In this document: positions 34,412 through 46,088 of the stretch, piece by piece
Numbering within the stretch: position 1 is the first letter of the stretch
How the letters are laid out: every line of letters starts with the position of its first letter
Origin: Capsicum annuum
Taxonomy: Eukaryota; Streptophyta; Magnoliopsida; Solanales; Solanaceae
NCBI RefSeq assembly: GCF_002878395.1
Contig: NC_061119.1
Coordinates: 19,643,830-19,707,829, forward strand
Length of the DNA: 64,000 nucleotides
Direction of reading: 5' to 3'
Program-made: the position numbers and the translations under genes
The notes under the pieces: model-generated
What the model was told of the DNA's origin: nothing
The model's database searches: none
The model's input: the letters and a program-made list of their open reading frames with translations, nothing else

Positions 34412-36824
34412 TACCCAGATGCTACATGGTGCTTATGACCCCAAAGGACCACAAGCTAACCCATTACTAATATCTGCTGTGAGCACTGAATAATCACACG
34501 GTAATAATAGTTATAATACTAAAATAAATGAAAAAATTAGGCTGAAGTCGCCATAAGGTTCACAACTAAAAACAAATACTGAATACTGATAAATGACTAC
34601 TAAAAACTAAATATCTATCTGAAATACTCTATTCTGAAAGCCCCTAAATGTCTGAATATGGAGTTGATGGGATAAGTCCCTAACTAACTATGTCTACTAA
34701 ATGCTGAACTACTAAAATACTAAAAGATAACATCATCCTCAAACTATGAGGACTCACCACTAAATCTGATGCCGATAATCCAAGCTGCTAAGTGCGGTCA
34801 GGAAACCGTGCATCTGAACCTATTGTATAAGACATAATAGCACAAAAGAAAAGTATGTGTCAGTACTTTGAATGTACTGGTATGCTAAGTGAGGTAGGTT
34901 GATATGCATAGATAACAACTAGCTGAGTAATATGGACATAAAAGAATGAAAGTACATGCATGAATACATAAACTATAACTGATATCATGTTAACACTGGA
35001 TACTAAGTTTTGAATACTAATTAATAATATTTTAGTTTACTGATACAGTAGTACTGATAACTAAGTAATTATTTCTGATAGTCCTAATTCTGTAGAACAG
35101 AACTGAGTTCTATACTGAGCTGGGGGACTGTGTCTGACAGTCCTGAATCTGTAGAAATAAACTGAGTTCTATGCTGAGACTGAAATTAAAAATATGGGAG
35201 GTAGTTATCTAACTAATATTCCCCTCTCTAAATGGATTGGGGTCCAACCTATAACCCTAGTTGGAAGGGTGTTAATACCATGCCACGGGTAAAGACAAGT
35301 TGTGAGTTAACCCTCAGTGATTGGAAGAACTTTTATCAACCCTCGCTGGCAGGAAAATTTATGTGAGATATATCAACCCTAGTTTTGTAGGAAGATATAT
35401 CAACCTATGCTGGCTACGTAGTTTTGTAACTCATGGATTGTTACTAAGGGTCAAATCCTATGCTGGCAGGAATGCCCCCATCCCTGGGTTCGCTCGATGC
35501 TGATTCCTACTTTTAACTGAATAGACATTGAACTAATTTCTAAACTGTACTAGGCTTGACTGAACTGTTACTGATTGTACTATCTAACTGAACTGAACTA
35601 AACTTAGTTCATTGAGTTCTGAGCTAACTACTGAACTGAGACTGGGATTAATTAGTGAGTTTACTATTTATGATACTACTGAGACTGTTCTGTATCTACT
35701 GTAGCTCTAGGTAAACAGCTAAATTTTTGGGTATTGAATAACCCGAAGACTCGATAATATAAAAAGTAACATACTGTAAGACTTTAGTAGCATAATAGTA
35801 CTTTCTTACTAATAATGCATTCATTTAGACACTTTTGTCAAACACTTGATATACATGAGCTTGTGCATGAATCGAATCACATAATAACATGTCATGCTTG
35901 GACTAGTCAATTCACATAAATATTTTGACAAACACTTGGGGAGAATGGGTATTTCACATATCAATAAACATGTAATACTATCATGGATACTATATTCAAC
36001 TTGTAATTCAAGAGTTCAACATGAAGTTCACATAATTCAATCCACAATAACTAGTTTTCATGGAATTGAAAACCCATTTAACATCATAATCAAGTTTATA
36101 TTCAAATCCAACATGAAATCTATGAAATCATTTAACTTGTAATTTAAAAGGGTTTCTTGAACTCCAAGGGTAGAAGAAAACCCTTGGATGAACACTTCAC
36201 ATACTTTGGTACTTGAATTGATGAAAGCTGATGGTGTATCCTTGAATCTTGAATTTGAAATTAGATCCCCTAAGGTTTGTTCTTGAGAGGTTTTTAGAGA
36301 GAATAAGTGAATTTTGCCTTTTAGATGACATAATTACGTGTTTTGGGGGCTGATATGAGGTGGAAAAATGACCCAATTACTCCTCTGGATGCAGAATTTT
36401 ATTGACTAAAAATGTGCCCAGCGATGCGCAGATCAATGCGCCGCGTCGATGGCATCGATGTGATGGCCAATGCGCCGCATCAAGTTTACATTGGTTCGCT
36501 GGAATTGCATTGAAAGCTAGGGGAAATTATCCGTTGACATGATAGGCGACGTTATGCGTTGACCCACTATTTTGGTCACCTGAACATGGTTCAAATGAGG
36601 TTCAAAAAATCCAAAACTCATCCAAAGTGACCTACTGACATTCCTGATCATGAATCAACCTACAAATTGACACTTTAAGGTTTTCAGGGTTGGGAAATAG
36701 GATCACCAACTTATGATGTTAAAAATAATTCTAAGTGTAAACACTTAGCTAGAATTTCTAAGTACGGGACCCCTTATCAAGCTCTAAGAGTTGAGTTAAG
36801 CTTAGGATTTTTTGGGGTCTTACA
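34412..36824 (-). repeat. Element A 5' LTR
   Basis: About 2.41 kb. Its inner end lacks the first 20 or so bases seen in the other LTR (it begins ACCCAGATGCTAC). The GC-rich U3 block (36415-36560, with GCGATGCGCAG, GCGCCGCGTCGATG) and the TATGCTGGCTACGTAGTT module (35407-35424) are in the expected places. The outer end GTCTTACA abuts target duplication TTATT. Frames 35321-35503 and 35894-36142 lie inside the LTR and are not genes. Confidence 0.85.
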
Positions 36825-36829
36825 TTATT

Positions 36830-37122
36830 TTAAGTGGATTCCTTCCAATTTTGAGGAATCAAAATTTCAAGGTGTTACAAAATTTGAAATGTTGGAACGG
36901 CTTAGAGAATCTAAAGAAAATTAGGATCTTCTTATGACATTATATAGAGAATCAGAACACAAGATTGATCATTTAAAAGGATTGTTGAAAGACGTTGAAA
37001 TTGAGAGGGATCAACTTAACCATAGGTTGCCTATGACTGAAGAAAAAGAGAAGGGTCTAAAAATTAAGGTGTATGGTTTTCTATTAGTTTTGGCTATTTG
37101 GAAAGGTGTAATGGGGGTGTAG
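36830..37122 (+). pseudogene. zf-GRF gene, 3' part
   Basis: Continuation of the gene at 13401-13625. Joined across the insertion site (with one TTATT copy), the frame reads GGCSY then FKWIPSNFEE, completing the GRF zinc finger. It continues with a coiled-coil-like segment (FEMLERLRESKEN, then ESEHKIDHLKGLLKDVEIER and DQLNHRL) and ends with a hydrophobic stretch (GFLLVLAIWKGVMGV) and a TAG at 37120. One in-frame TAG (after KEN, 36922) means the gene was also damaged by point mutation. Plant GRF proteins often share this zinc finger / coiled coil / C-terminal anchor layout. Confidence 0.8.
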
Positions 37123-37452
37123 TGGGATTGAATGTATTATGTCTCTTTTATTAATCTACTACTTTTCACTTATATTATATATGATTTACCTTGTTCATTT
37201 ATCGACTACACGACACTGTACTATATATGCTTTACCTTTTAGTCAGAGTCTATAATCAACGATAACATTCATGTAAAAGTAATGATACAGTGATTACATA
37301 AATTGTAAAATATTTATCATAAACCATAAAAGGAGTTTCAAAAATAAAATTGTTCAGCTCTACCCATCCAGAGCTGAAAAATAAAAAACTTATGATTGTC
37401 TTGTCTTCCACAAATAAACATCACCCACAAATAAAAGTTATTCATTGTCTTG
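37123..37452. other. Spacer between two convergent genes
   Basis: AT-rich spacer between the GRF 3' end and the DUF1985-type gene, which face each other. It contains TTATCGACTACACGAC near 37199, the ATCGACTA word found around the MULE and inverted repeat. Confidence 0.45.
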
Positions 37453-39945
37453 TCATTCCTCGCCATTCTTGTCTTCCACGTTTATGTTGTTGATGTAATC
37501 AACAACTTCCTAAAGAAAGTTATCTATATTCGCCGATGCATTTTCTTTTTCTTCCTCTGTAATACCTTTTTTTATGGTGCATCATTTTTTTCTTATTCTT
37601 CTTTTTGTTCTTCTCCTTCTATTAGTGCCATGGTTCCTTCTTCTTCTTATTTTCTCTGTTCTTCCTCTACTGCTGCTATCTTCTTCTCCTGTTGTATTCT
37701 TCTCTTCTCCTTCTTCCTCTTCTGCTGTATTTTCCATTCTCCTTCTTCCTCTCCTACTGTATTTTCCATTCTCATTCTTTCTCTCCTACTGCATCTTTAT
37801 TTCTCCTTCTTCATCTCCTTATTTCTCTCCATTTTCTTTAGTATTTTCTTCTTCACAAATAGTTTTTTTATTTTTATCTTCTTCCTCCTACCTACCTTGG
37901 TCATGATTGTCATTTACACCAGCTGATTCATCAACTTTTTTTTCTTTTCTACAACTTCTTTATTTTTTTTTCTTCTTTTTATTCATCTCCTTTATGTGGA
38001 TTCTCCTTCTCTACAACAACTGTATCTTCAGGGATCATCACCTCATCAACATTGATCGAGGCCTGTTCCAAAGCTACTACTTCAAGGGGCACTTCTTTTA
38101 TGCCGACGTCATCGCATACAATCCTTACTGATGAATGCTGACTTTGGACCTACACACCTGTATTTTCAAGTATTTACTATTTATAATAAACTTTGCTATC
38201 AGTTAATGAAGAATGATATAGATTCTATTATAAATAAAATCGATTATATAAAATATGCAACTTCTATAATATACAGAGGAGATATTGCCTTCATCTTTTT
38301 CTTTCTTCTTATACTTCTTCTTTTCTTCTTCTTCTTCTACTTCTCCTTTTCTGCTCTCCTTAGCCTGTCTTCTTTCACAAAATCATCAATATCCTTCATT
38401 GTCTCTTCCAGCCTAAAGATGCCCTCTTCTAGATTTCCGATCATTGGTGTCTTTCCCGATGCTCTCAACTTACTTGTCCCCGCACCATGAGTGACATGCC
38501 TTGAAATAACATTTTTACCCAAATCCAGTCATCATACCCATCCTCACCATCCTCTGATGAGGTAATGATAGCCACACCCTCCAGATAGACCTTCAAGCCA
38601 TCGATGAATGTATCATTTGGTTCGTCCATGAATGCTTTAAACTTTTTCATGTATTTCTGCTTCATTTTACAGACTGTGGGGATAAGGTATGGGTGAGCTC
38701 TCTACAGATAAATGGGCAAATGTGATTATAAAGCAACACAATATTGGTAAAAGTATTCTTCAAAAAAATAGTTTCATACCTTTATGCTCCATCCGTTCAA
38801 ATATGGATCACCTTCGATTAGTTTATCGCCTTTTGAGGTGTACCATCTGAGAAATTAGAGAATGGGCAACACGTCTTCTATTGATTTACCATTTCCCTTG
38901 TCGAGCACAGAAAAGGCTTTGTATATCCAAATCTATGATCAAAAGAAAAAATAAAAATATATAAATCAGTCAGTATAGTATAGATACCATAAATAAATTA
39001 TAGTATAGAATAAACAACTTCAATGGTTTATAATCAATACCAGAAATGCCCAGGGGAATCTGTAGAGCGCGTATGATGAAACTCCCTTTGTCATATATGT
39101 ATTCTTCTACTTGATGAAGTTTATCTGCTTCTTTAGATAGTCTAGAGTCAAGGCGTATAACTCCTAAACCCAAGGCTATCTCTCAAGGAATCTTAAGTTA
39201 TCCACCAACTTGATGGTGCCTATGTCTATAGTTTTCAACAAGTCGCGTGCAAGCAATATGTAGTGCACAAACCAAACTATGCAGTATTTGAACTTGTCCT
39301 CCTTGTCTAGCCTCCCACCTCTAATAAGCTTCAACAATATCTTGGCATTTAAACTCCATTTTTTGCAATCTTTTTGAAAAAAACTTCACTTCCATCCATC
39401 ACTTTGAGATATTTTGAATCACAGGAATAGCACCCACAGTTTAAACCCGTTATTAGCCTAAACACCCTCTGGCCAAAGCATGCAGGCCTGTCATTGATGC
39501 TAAATCATATTTCATGCAACATGTTGTCCTGTTGAACTCGATGAAAAAGTGTATAGTGGACAAAATGCCATTGAACTTCATATGTTCTGGAAAGTCCCAT
39601 AAACAACCAAAACAGGAACTCTTAAACCTAGACTTCAGATGTTGATCAACCACAACTTGTTTGAATTCATAAAAATTTTCAAATGAGACCTAACGGATAT
39701 CTTAGCTGGAAATGATCCAACATCATCCGTCACTGTCGCGAGGTTGTACCTCTCAGCCGAAATAACAGTGGGGCAAGATCAATACTTCCTTATCTATCCT
39801 ATGCTCAATTTCAATTTCCTCTTGCTCATCTCTAACTGAAGCTTAAACAGTTTCATCACTGGAATTTCTATTCTTCGATTCATCAACTACTCATTTTTTT
39901 AGACCTTTAAACTTCTATAGCCTCGCGTTTATTACCTCCAGACAT
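37453..39945 (-). pseudogene. DUF1985-type gene with Glu-rich C-terminus, decayed
   Basis: Minus-strand gene starting MSGGNKREAIEV (ATG 39945). A DUF1985-like domain follows: GCLWDFPEHMKFNG and LASMTGLHALARG (39590-39470), then ILLKLIRGGRLDKEDKFKYC and FVHYILLARDLLKTIDIG (39345-39220), FLER*PW (expected YPWG), SYALYRFPWAFL (39080-39050), IWIYKAFSVLDKGNGKSIED (38945-38880) and LNGWSIK before GTATG (38775), a good donor. Later exons give MKQKYMKKFKAFMDEPND (38660 on), a coiled coil (EEGIFRLEETMKDIDDFVKED) and a Glu-rich repeat tract, ending NINVEDKNGEE at 37453. DUF1985 is common in MULE-associated plant genes, often joined to a Ulp1 protease; none is seen here. Stops and frameshifts in the domain make it a pseudogene. 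T-rich plus-strand frames across it are shadows. Confidence 0.65.
37691..37820 (-). repeat. 33-bp in-frame minisatellite encoding Glu-rich repeats
   Basis: The plus-strand word (G/A)(C/T)TG(T/C)AT recurs at 37691, 37724, 37757 and 37790, exactly 33 bases apart, i.e. 11 codons on the minus strand. Translated, each unit is like ENTAEEEEGE plus one residue, so copy-number changes keep frame. Confidence 0.6.
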
Positions 39946-41092
39946 TTTTTATAATCTACGTACACAAAATAAGATTTCTCAACTATAACAATAAAATTAT
40001 TAGCTAATCAACCTAACAGTCTATTAACATGACAACAACTCCAACAGACCAATCACCTATTAACAGAACAAGAACACGCATCTAAAATAGCTCTATCTCC
40101 CACAAGAACATGCATCTAAAACACCATTATATTGAAGAAAAATAGGGAGGAACCCAAATTTTTAGTATGCTAACCGAGAAACACAAATTTTCAGTAAAAT
40201 CAAGCCCTATTTTTCTAAAAAAACTTCAAATTTTTTCATCCAAATCAAACAAATACCTAATTGACCCAACAGTCTATTAACAAATCAAGAACAACATATG
40301 ATTCAAACCAAGGAATCCCTAACAAGAACATTCATCTACAACACCATTACATTGAAGAAAAATCAAATTTCTTTGCACATTAGCCGATGAAATTAGCTAA
40401 AAAAATTCGCCATGCAATCAGCAAGGATAGTCAATATACATCAATTATCCATAAACAATCAAACAAATAATAACTAAAAAACAAAGAATTTCAGTAAAAT
40501 CAGCCCTCATTTTACAAAAAAAATTCACATTTTTTTCTCCCAGTAACTAAATCGACACAAACTAAAACAACAAAAAAAATCATCAATATGGAGCACAAAT
40601 TACTCGAAAGATGAATAGAAATTACCTGAAGTTGAAGATCGAAATTCTTACAGATTTATACAAAGTACAAATCAAAACTGGTGAATGGGTGCAAAACCAG
40701 CGGGAGAGACGATAGGAGAGTGAGGAGAGATAAAAAAGTTTTGGTATTTAATAAAAAAGTGGAGTGTGAAAATTATATTAAAAAGACTTAAGGGGTGCCA
40801 AAAATATTTCCCTTTTTACACATTAACCGATACCCCACCCTTTTTTCCCAAACCCTAAAAAATTAAATGAAAAAGCAAATGGTGTCTATTTTTTCTTTTA
40901 AATGTTAAGAATGTCCTTTTTACTAAATCGTTTCAAGTGACTCTAAAAATAATGCCCCCACCCCACAATTAATTTTCACTTATACAAACACGATCTAACC
41001 GAGAAAAACAAAGCAACCCTCCCATTTATTCACTCCATTCACCGCAACTAAATTAGATCACTCAAGAGATTGGGCTGACATGCCACGGTCAA
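39946..41092. other. Upstream region of the DUF1985-type gene, with a 252-bp tandem duplication
   Basis: No supported gene. CCTAACAGTCTATTAAC (40012) and CCCAACAGTCTATTAAC (40264) begin two diverged copies of about 252-300 bases, each with CAAGAACA(T/C)..CATCTA, ATTGAAGAAAAAT and TTTCAGTAAAATCA words in the same order. The end near 40790-40860 (minus-strand GGGAAATATTTTTGGCACC) resembles a transposon terminus but is unproven. Confidence 0.4.
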
Positions 41093-41205
41093 GAAACAAC
41101 AACATATTCAATGTATTTTCACAAAGTAGAGTCTGGAAAGGTAATGTATACGCAGTTCATACCACCACCGCAAATTAAATAGAGAGGTTATTTTTGATAG
41201 ACCCT
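41093..41205 (-). mobile_element. RTE LINE 3'-end fragment
   Basis: Reverse complement of the diagnostic 3' tail of plant RTE LINEs: GAGGGTCTATCAAAAATAAC, CTCTATTTAATTTG, TGCGTATACATTACC, AGACTCTACTTTGTG and a TGTTGTTGTT tail. The LINE interrupted at 42908/60625 ends the same way. It is a short 5'-truncated copy. Confidence 0.7.
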
Positions 41206-42799
41206 CGACTCCACGATTAAGAAAAATATAATAATCATGCAAACTTCAGCATCCAACCAACAACTAGTGCACATGCATAATTCAAAGTGTTTGACATGCC
41301 ACAAAGAATTGAAAAACCAACAGCCATAAAACTACTAATATTGCTTGGCTTTGGTAATATCTGGTATGCTAACAAATGCTATAAAAGAAAATGCATAAAA
41401 CTATAACAATCATAAAACCAATAACAAATAGATGTTGCAAAAAATTATAACAATCAACAACGAATAAAAAGTTTTTGTTAATTATTTACCATTAAATAGG
41501 TTCATGTTACTTAAAAAATTAATATTAAAGTAAGTAGAGCAAGTTATGTTTCACGATACATTAAAATTTTTGGAAGAAAGCAGAATCATAAAGTGCCATT
41601 TGGTGTGAGAAATAAGGTATAATAGCCCCTGGTTAAAAAACAAGATTATTTTATTCTGCATTTGATTAGAGGCATTAGTTAGTCCCGAGATTATTTATCC
41701 CACTATTTATACCATAGTGATGAAATAATTTATCTCATATCTATGATGGAATAACTAATCCCTCCGAAAATATTTTGTTCTCTATTAAAGAAAAAGAATT
41801 TATCTCCTCTTAATGATGTTAAATAAAGACACCCAATTTTGGGTTTACAATAAAAAAAAAGCTTTGGGAGTTTATGTGAGCTCTCTAGTATGAGCTTCTG
41901 CATTATATGAGGTTTTAAGAATATCAAAATCATACATATTAATCCTATAAAACTGTATAATTGAACTTTAAAACCAATTAAAGTTATAACTATTAGAGTT
42001 TTATTTATCTGTATGAGATATAAACTCATTGTATTAAGTACTAGAAAATTGACAAAAAATTTATCTTATATAATTTACTAATTTGGATTATATAACATAA
42101 TTATACTTATTTTTCACTCTTCAGAAATACAAATATAAGATGTCCACAAAAAAATTGAGTAACTTTAATGAGTTTTTTTTTCTTACTTGATTGTTCTTCA
42201 TTTCTTTCTTTTGGAACTTACAACTTTTTTCTTTAATTTCTATTATATAATTTAAAATTATTATTTAATTATTTTATGCAATTTTTTTAAAAATAGTGTA
42301 TTCATTGGTTAGATGTACATGTTACAACGAGCTAAAGTTGGTGGACTTCGATAAAATAATCTCGATATTAATTTTGTAGTCGTGTCAGTTGTCAGATTCG
42401 TAAAGTTCGAATCTTTAGTTTGATTTATTTTATTTTGTTTGCTTTTTATCATTTGTTCCCCTTTGTTATGATCTAAGAGTCTAATTCTTTTTCTAGGTGA
42501 AACTCTTATATATCTTTCATATATAAGCTTTATGACATCAAGGTATTGATATGTCAAGATGTATTGATTAATGAATTGATTGATGGTTGATTTATGATCT
42601 ATTAGATATATTGATATTATCAATAAGGGTTGTGGTAGACTAACTATTCTTTTATCTTTAATTAGAAATTTTGAGTTGTAATCCCTCTAGGTACAAGTTA
42701 CTTTTGTTAGGGAACACTTTTCTCATCTAATTATAGATATGTCAAGTTTAGTTATTTCTTCAGTTTCTTTGAATGAAACCAAAATAAAACCCAATATCA
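41206..42799. other. AT-rich spacer
   Basis: No supported gene; frames at 41730-42029 and 42309-42623 (minus) are AT-rich and show no domain. A MITE-like segment (41590-41770) is listed separately. Confidence 0.45.
41590..41770. mobile_element. MITE-like segment with internal dyad
   Basis: The segment contains TTAGTTAGTCCCGAGATTAT, ATTTATACCATAGTGATG and, inverted, GGAATAACTAATCCCTCCG, a pattern of paired (TTAGTTA-TCCC / GGGA-TAACTAA) blocks around TATACCAT. Similar small foldback-like elements of the PIF/Harbinger group are frequent in Solanaceae. Terminal repeats and a TSD are not clearly visible. Confidence 0.35.
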
Positions 42800-42908
42800 T
42801 TACAACAACAACAACAATAACATACCCAGTATATTTCCACCAAGTTGGGTCTGAGGAGGGTAAGTGTACACAGTTTATACCACTACCTCAAATGTGAGAT
42901 AGAGAGGT
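42800..42908 (-). mobile_element. RTE LINE 3' end, distal piece
   Basis: Minus strand: ACCTCTCTATCTCACATTTG, GTGTACACTTACCCTCC, AGACCCAACTTGGTGG, then TGGGTATGTTATTG and a TTGTTGTTGTTG tail (42801-42821). It continues the LINE at 60625-61890; copia G inserted between them, repeating GAGGT at 42904-42908 and 60625-60629. Confidence 0.85.
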
Positions 42909-43819
42909 TGTTAGATCAATGAAATTTTGATGATTGACATGTAAATGAAACATGTTACTAAAGCTGGTCCAATCATATGAAGACAAAGGTTAGATCTCAC
43001 TAGGGGATACAGACAAGATTTCTTGAAGTCAGGATGGATAAGCTCTCTTAAGCTTTCTTGATAAAGTCATAATGATTGATCACGTGTGAAAGAAGAAGGG
43101 GTAATTGAGTAAAAAACTGGAAGATAAGATAAAGAAAGAGTTTCACTCAGTTAAGTAGTTTGGGTTGAAAAAGAACTTTGAATGAACAACAAACTCTGTT
43201 GAGTTGAAGAGTCCAAAGAAAGATAGAAGATTGATGACATTGAAGGACTCTTTGTAGAGTTGTTTTTATATCGAGAGAGTGACTCACTTAGTCACTCATT
43301 CACTTACAAAGAAAGCAACATATCGACAAATTATCTGAGTAGTTCAACATCTTGAAGATATCATCATTGGACCTGTTCCTAGTACTTAGAGTTAAGGAGT
43401 CTTAGACTTTAAGTATTAGGATTGGTTTTGAGTTGTATTGTTGTTTCAATTCTAGTCTTAGTGGAGACAAAATGAGGTAGGATTATTTTCTTCAAATTGG
43501 AGAACTCGAAGACTTGGGAACGCTCACCTTGGGAAGGTTTGTGTTTAGTAGAAATAAGGGTTAGAATTTAATTCCTAGTTTACAAGAGTCTAGTAATTTG
43601 TTGATTGTTAAGGGTTAGTTGTTTTAATAGAGTTGGGGTTAAATACTGTAGAGGTATAGGTCATGGTTTTTTACACCTCTTTAAGACAAGTGTTTTCCAT
43701 GTAAACATCACTATGTAATTTACTTATTCTTTTAGCCAGATAGGAACATGTTAACCTGTTCCACTGATAGGCAACTAATTGGCTAAAAGAAAGTAGTCAG
43801 TAGGGCACGTACTCTAACA
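42909..43819 (+). repeat. Copia G 5' LTR
   Basis: 911 bp from TGTTAGATCAATG to ACTCTAACA. A TATA-like TTTTTATATCG is at about 43262-43272. The right-hand LTR is its partner. Confidence 0.85.
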
Positions 43820-43821
43820 AG

Positions 43822-43833
43822 TGGTATCAGAGT
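43822..43833 (+). promoter_or_regulatory. Copia G tRNA-iMet primer-binding site
   Basis: TGGTATCAGAGT, two bases after the LTR end, matches the primer complement TGGTATCAGAGC except for the last base. Confidence 0.75.
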
Positions 43834-43874
43834 GAGTTGTCTTACATAAGGCTAACACCTAAGAAAAGATCACT

Positions 43875-44678
43875 ATGATGAATTTTGCACCTCCCACTAG
43901 TCGCAATGAAGGCCAATCCACTACTAGGCCTCCTCTTTTTGATGACACTCACTTTAGTTAGTGGAAATCTAGGAAGGAAATGTTCATCCAAGGTGAAGAT
44001 TTTGAATTGTGGGATAGAATTACTGATGGTCCAACTAATCCAATGAATATAGTTGATGGAGAACAAGTTAAGAAGATGAGAAGTGATTTTACTGCTGATG
44101 ATCTGGATGTATTAAGAAAAAATGCAAGGGCTAAGAACATCTTAGTGTGTGGATTAGGTCCTGCTGAACACACCAGGGTATCTACGTGCACCACTGCCAA
44201 GCAAATTTGGGATGCCTTGGTGAATGCACATGAAGGTACCACTCAAGTAAAAAAATTCAGAATTGTTTTACTATTCACTAAATATGAGGCCTTCAAAATA
44301 AGGGAGAATGAATCTCTCCATCAGATGATGTCTAGAATCACTGCCTTAACCAATAAGTTAACATCTTTAGGGAAAACCATTACTATTGGGAAACAAGTTG
44401 AAAAGGTGTTAAGAGTCTTGCCCAAGTCCAAATGGGATGTTAAGGTTACTGTAGTTAGGGAAATAAAGGATCTTACTGGAATGACTTTGGATGAACTTGT
44501 AGGAAATCTCAAAATTTATGAGATGCAGATTAATGAAGTAAAAAGAGAAAGTGCAGCTCTTGAAAAATCCTTTGCCTTAAAAGCTTCTGAAAGTGGTGAA
44601 GAAGCTAAAATGACTGAAGAGCAAGTGGCATTTATAACTAAGAACTTCAATAGAGTCTTACAAAAATGGAACAAGTAG
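43875..44678 (+). pseudogene. Copia G gag, capsid part
   Basis: Starts MMNFAPPTSRNEG (ATG 43875, near the primer site). An in-frame TAG at 43959 (in place of a Tyr-Trp codon pair, DDTHFS*WKSRKEMF) breaks the first 28 residues from the rest; the remaining 232 codons are open. They show the UBN2-type gag: WDRITDGPTNPMNIVDGEQV, CTTAKQIWDALVNAHEGT, MMSRITALTNKLTSLGK and LPKSKWDVKVTVVREIKDL, ending in a TAG at 44676. Only the stop stands between this gag and an intact frame. Confidence 0.85.
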
Positions 44679-45757
44679 CAAAAAGAGGTCCAACGACAAT
44701 CCTACTAGATGTTTTAAGAGTGGAAAGACTAACCATCAAATTCAAGATTGTCCTATTTGGGAAATGGAATGGAGAAAAGAAAGAGATGAGAAAGAGTTGA
44801 AAGAAAAAGCTAAGAAAAGGGAAAAAAGAAGAATATGCTATGGTAGCTACTTGGGGTTCTGAATCAGAAGAATCAGATGAGGATGAGATTGATGAAACTG
44901 CTCTCATGGCCATTGGAGATTCAGACAGACATGGAAGAAGAAGATGGTACCTCTGAGGTAAGTGTTCCTAAACTTAAAAACAAATTGCATTTATTTTCTG
45001 AAGAAAAGCATATTTCCTTGATGATGCTTTAATTGATGACTTCCAAGAAGTAACTTCTGATAGGGAATAGCTATTCAACAGTCTTGCAAGTCTCAAGTTT
45101 GACCTAATTGATATGAAAACATGCAAAAACACTGTTGAAAAAGAAAACAAAACTCTAAAGGAACAAGTCAGACAACTTGATTCTTCGAATCTAAAATCTT
45201 AGAACTAACTCTATCTGAAAAAGGAAAAAAAGGGGGAAATGCCGAACTAGAAAAAATTGAGTTTGAATTAACTAGGGTTAAACAAGAATACAGTAATAAA
45301 AAAGACAAGGTAGAGAGGTTAAGTCAAGAAATCTCAAAACTGAAACTTGATCTTGAGAAGGATACCAGACAGATAAATTCCTCAGGAATTATTTATCAAT
45401 TGAGTGAAAAATCTCACATTAAAAAGGCTGGATTAGGATTTTATAAGAGCCACAGTGTTACTAAGGATCTATGCTATATATGTGGCAACCATGATCACCC
45501 TACAACTGAATGTCTAAGTGCTGTTAAAAGTGGATCTAGAAGTACAAGGCTATCTATGAGATCTGACTTCATGATAACTAAAATGAACAACAGATCTGAT
45601 CAGAGGAACATGTCACACAACCCATTGCCTTGATGGGCTAGAAGAAATCTGATTCAACCTTTTTCTCATAAGAAAGGACCCAAGCTTATCTAGTTCCAAA
45701 ATGTAACTCCTGAATGTCATTTTGTAGAAGAAAGTGAAAGAAAGCAAGAAACACTGT
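44679..45757 (+). pseudogene. Copia G gag C-terminus: zinc knuckles and coiled coil
   Basis: In several frames: a first knuckle CFKSGKTNHQIQDC (44713 region) in which the second Cys is Ser; an acidic stretch; a coiled-coil segment (NTVEKENKTLKEQVRQLD, 45130 region; KDKVERLSQEISKLKLDLE, 45300 region); and a second, intact CX2CX4HX4C knuckle, CYICGNHDHPTTEC (45472 region). At least six stops or frameshifts. Long gag with a coiled coil and a second knuckle is typical of the SIRE lineage. Confidence 0.7.
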
Positions 45758-46088
45758 ACTTGAATAGTGCTTGCTCAAGACACATGATTGGCGATAAGGA
45801 AAAATTCCTTTCACTCTTTAAAATAAGTGGACGGGGACTATCCTTTGGTGATGGAAAAAAGAGAACCATTAAGAGTTGGGAAGATTGGGACTTATGAATC
45901 AAGGGCACTAGAAGATGTCTACTTTGTGGAAGGACTGAAGCATAATCTTCTTAGCATATCACAACTCTGTGCTAAAGGTAACACAATTATTTTTACTTCT
46001 ACAGGTGTTGAAGTCAAAATGGATGATACCAAAGAGGTGGTACTTACTACAAGAAGACGCAAGAATGCATACAAAGCTGATATAATAA
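45758..46088 (+). pseudogene. Copia G protease and start of integrase
   Basis: YLNSACSRHMIGDKEKFLSL at 45758 is a copia protease core where active copies have DSG(C/A); here it is NSA, so the enzyme is dead. The frame from 45827 (RVGKIGTYESRALEDVYFVE, LKHNLLSISQLC, SIRE-like GAG-pre-integrase) runs to KADII and is cut by element D at 46089. Rejoining with 56443 keeps the frame. Confidence 0.8.

Larger units (their letters stand above)
13626..36824 (-). mobile_element. Element A: Ty3/gypsy (Tekay/Del chromovirus) with nested insertions
   Basis: Minus-strand gypsy element whose ends are TGTAATGCC (13626) and GTCTTACA (36824), flanked by the target duplication TTATT (13621-13625 and 36825-36829). 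Removing it restores a GRF zinc-finger reading frame, which confirms both ends. LTRs: 34412-36824 (5') and 13626-22969 (3', split by B). Primer site 34395-34408, polypurine tract 22970-22983. Of the coding part only an RT/protease-linker piece (25711-26582) and the integrase C-terminus/chromodomain (23257-23730) remain; gag and the rest were lost. The LTRs differ visibly (roughly 85% by eye over 300 bases), so the insertion is old. Confidence 0.85.

Noticed and set aside
37450..37926. 158-codon Phe/Ser-rich plus-strand frame
   Set aside because: It is antisense to the Glu/Lys-rich repeat tract of the DUF1985-type gene; GAA/GAG codons read backwards give TTC and CTC.
42309..42623. 104-codon minus-strand frame
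   Set aside because: Ile/Tyr/Lys/Asn-rich composition reflects AT-rich DNA; no motif.
43842..44242. Minus-strand frames of 74 and 94 codons
   Set aside because: Antisense shadows of the copia gag.
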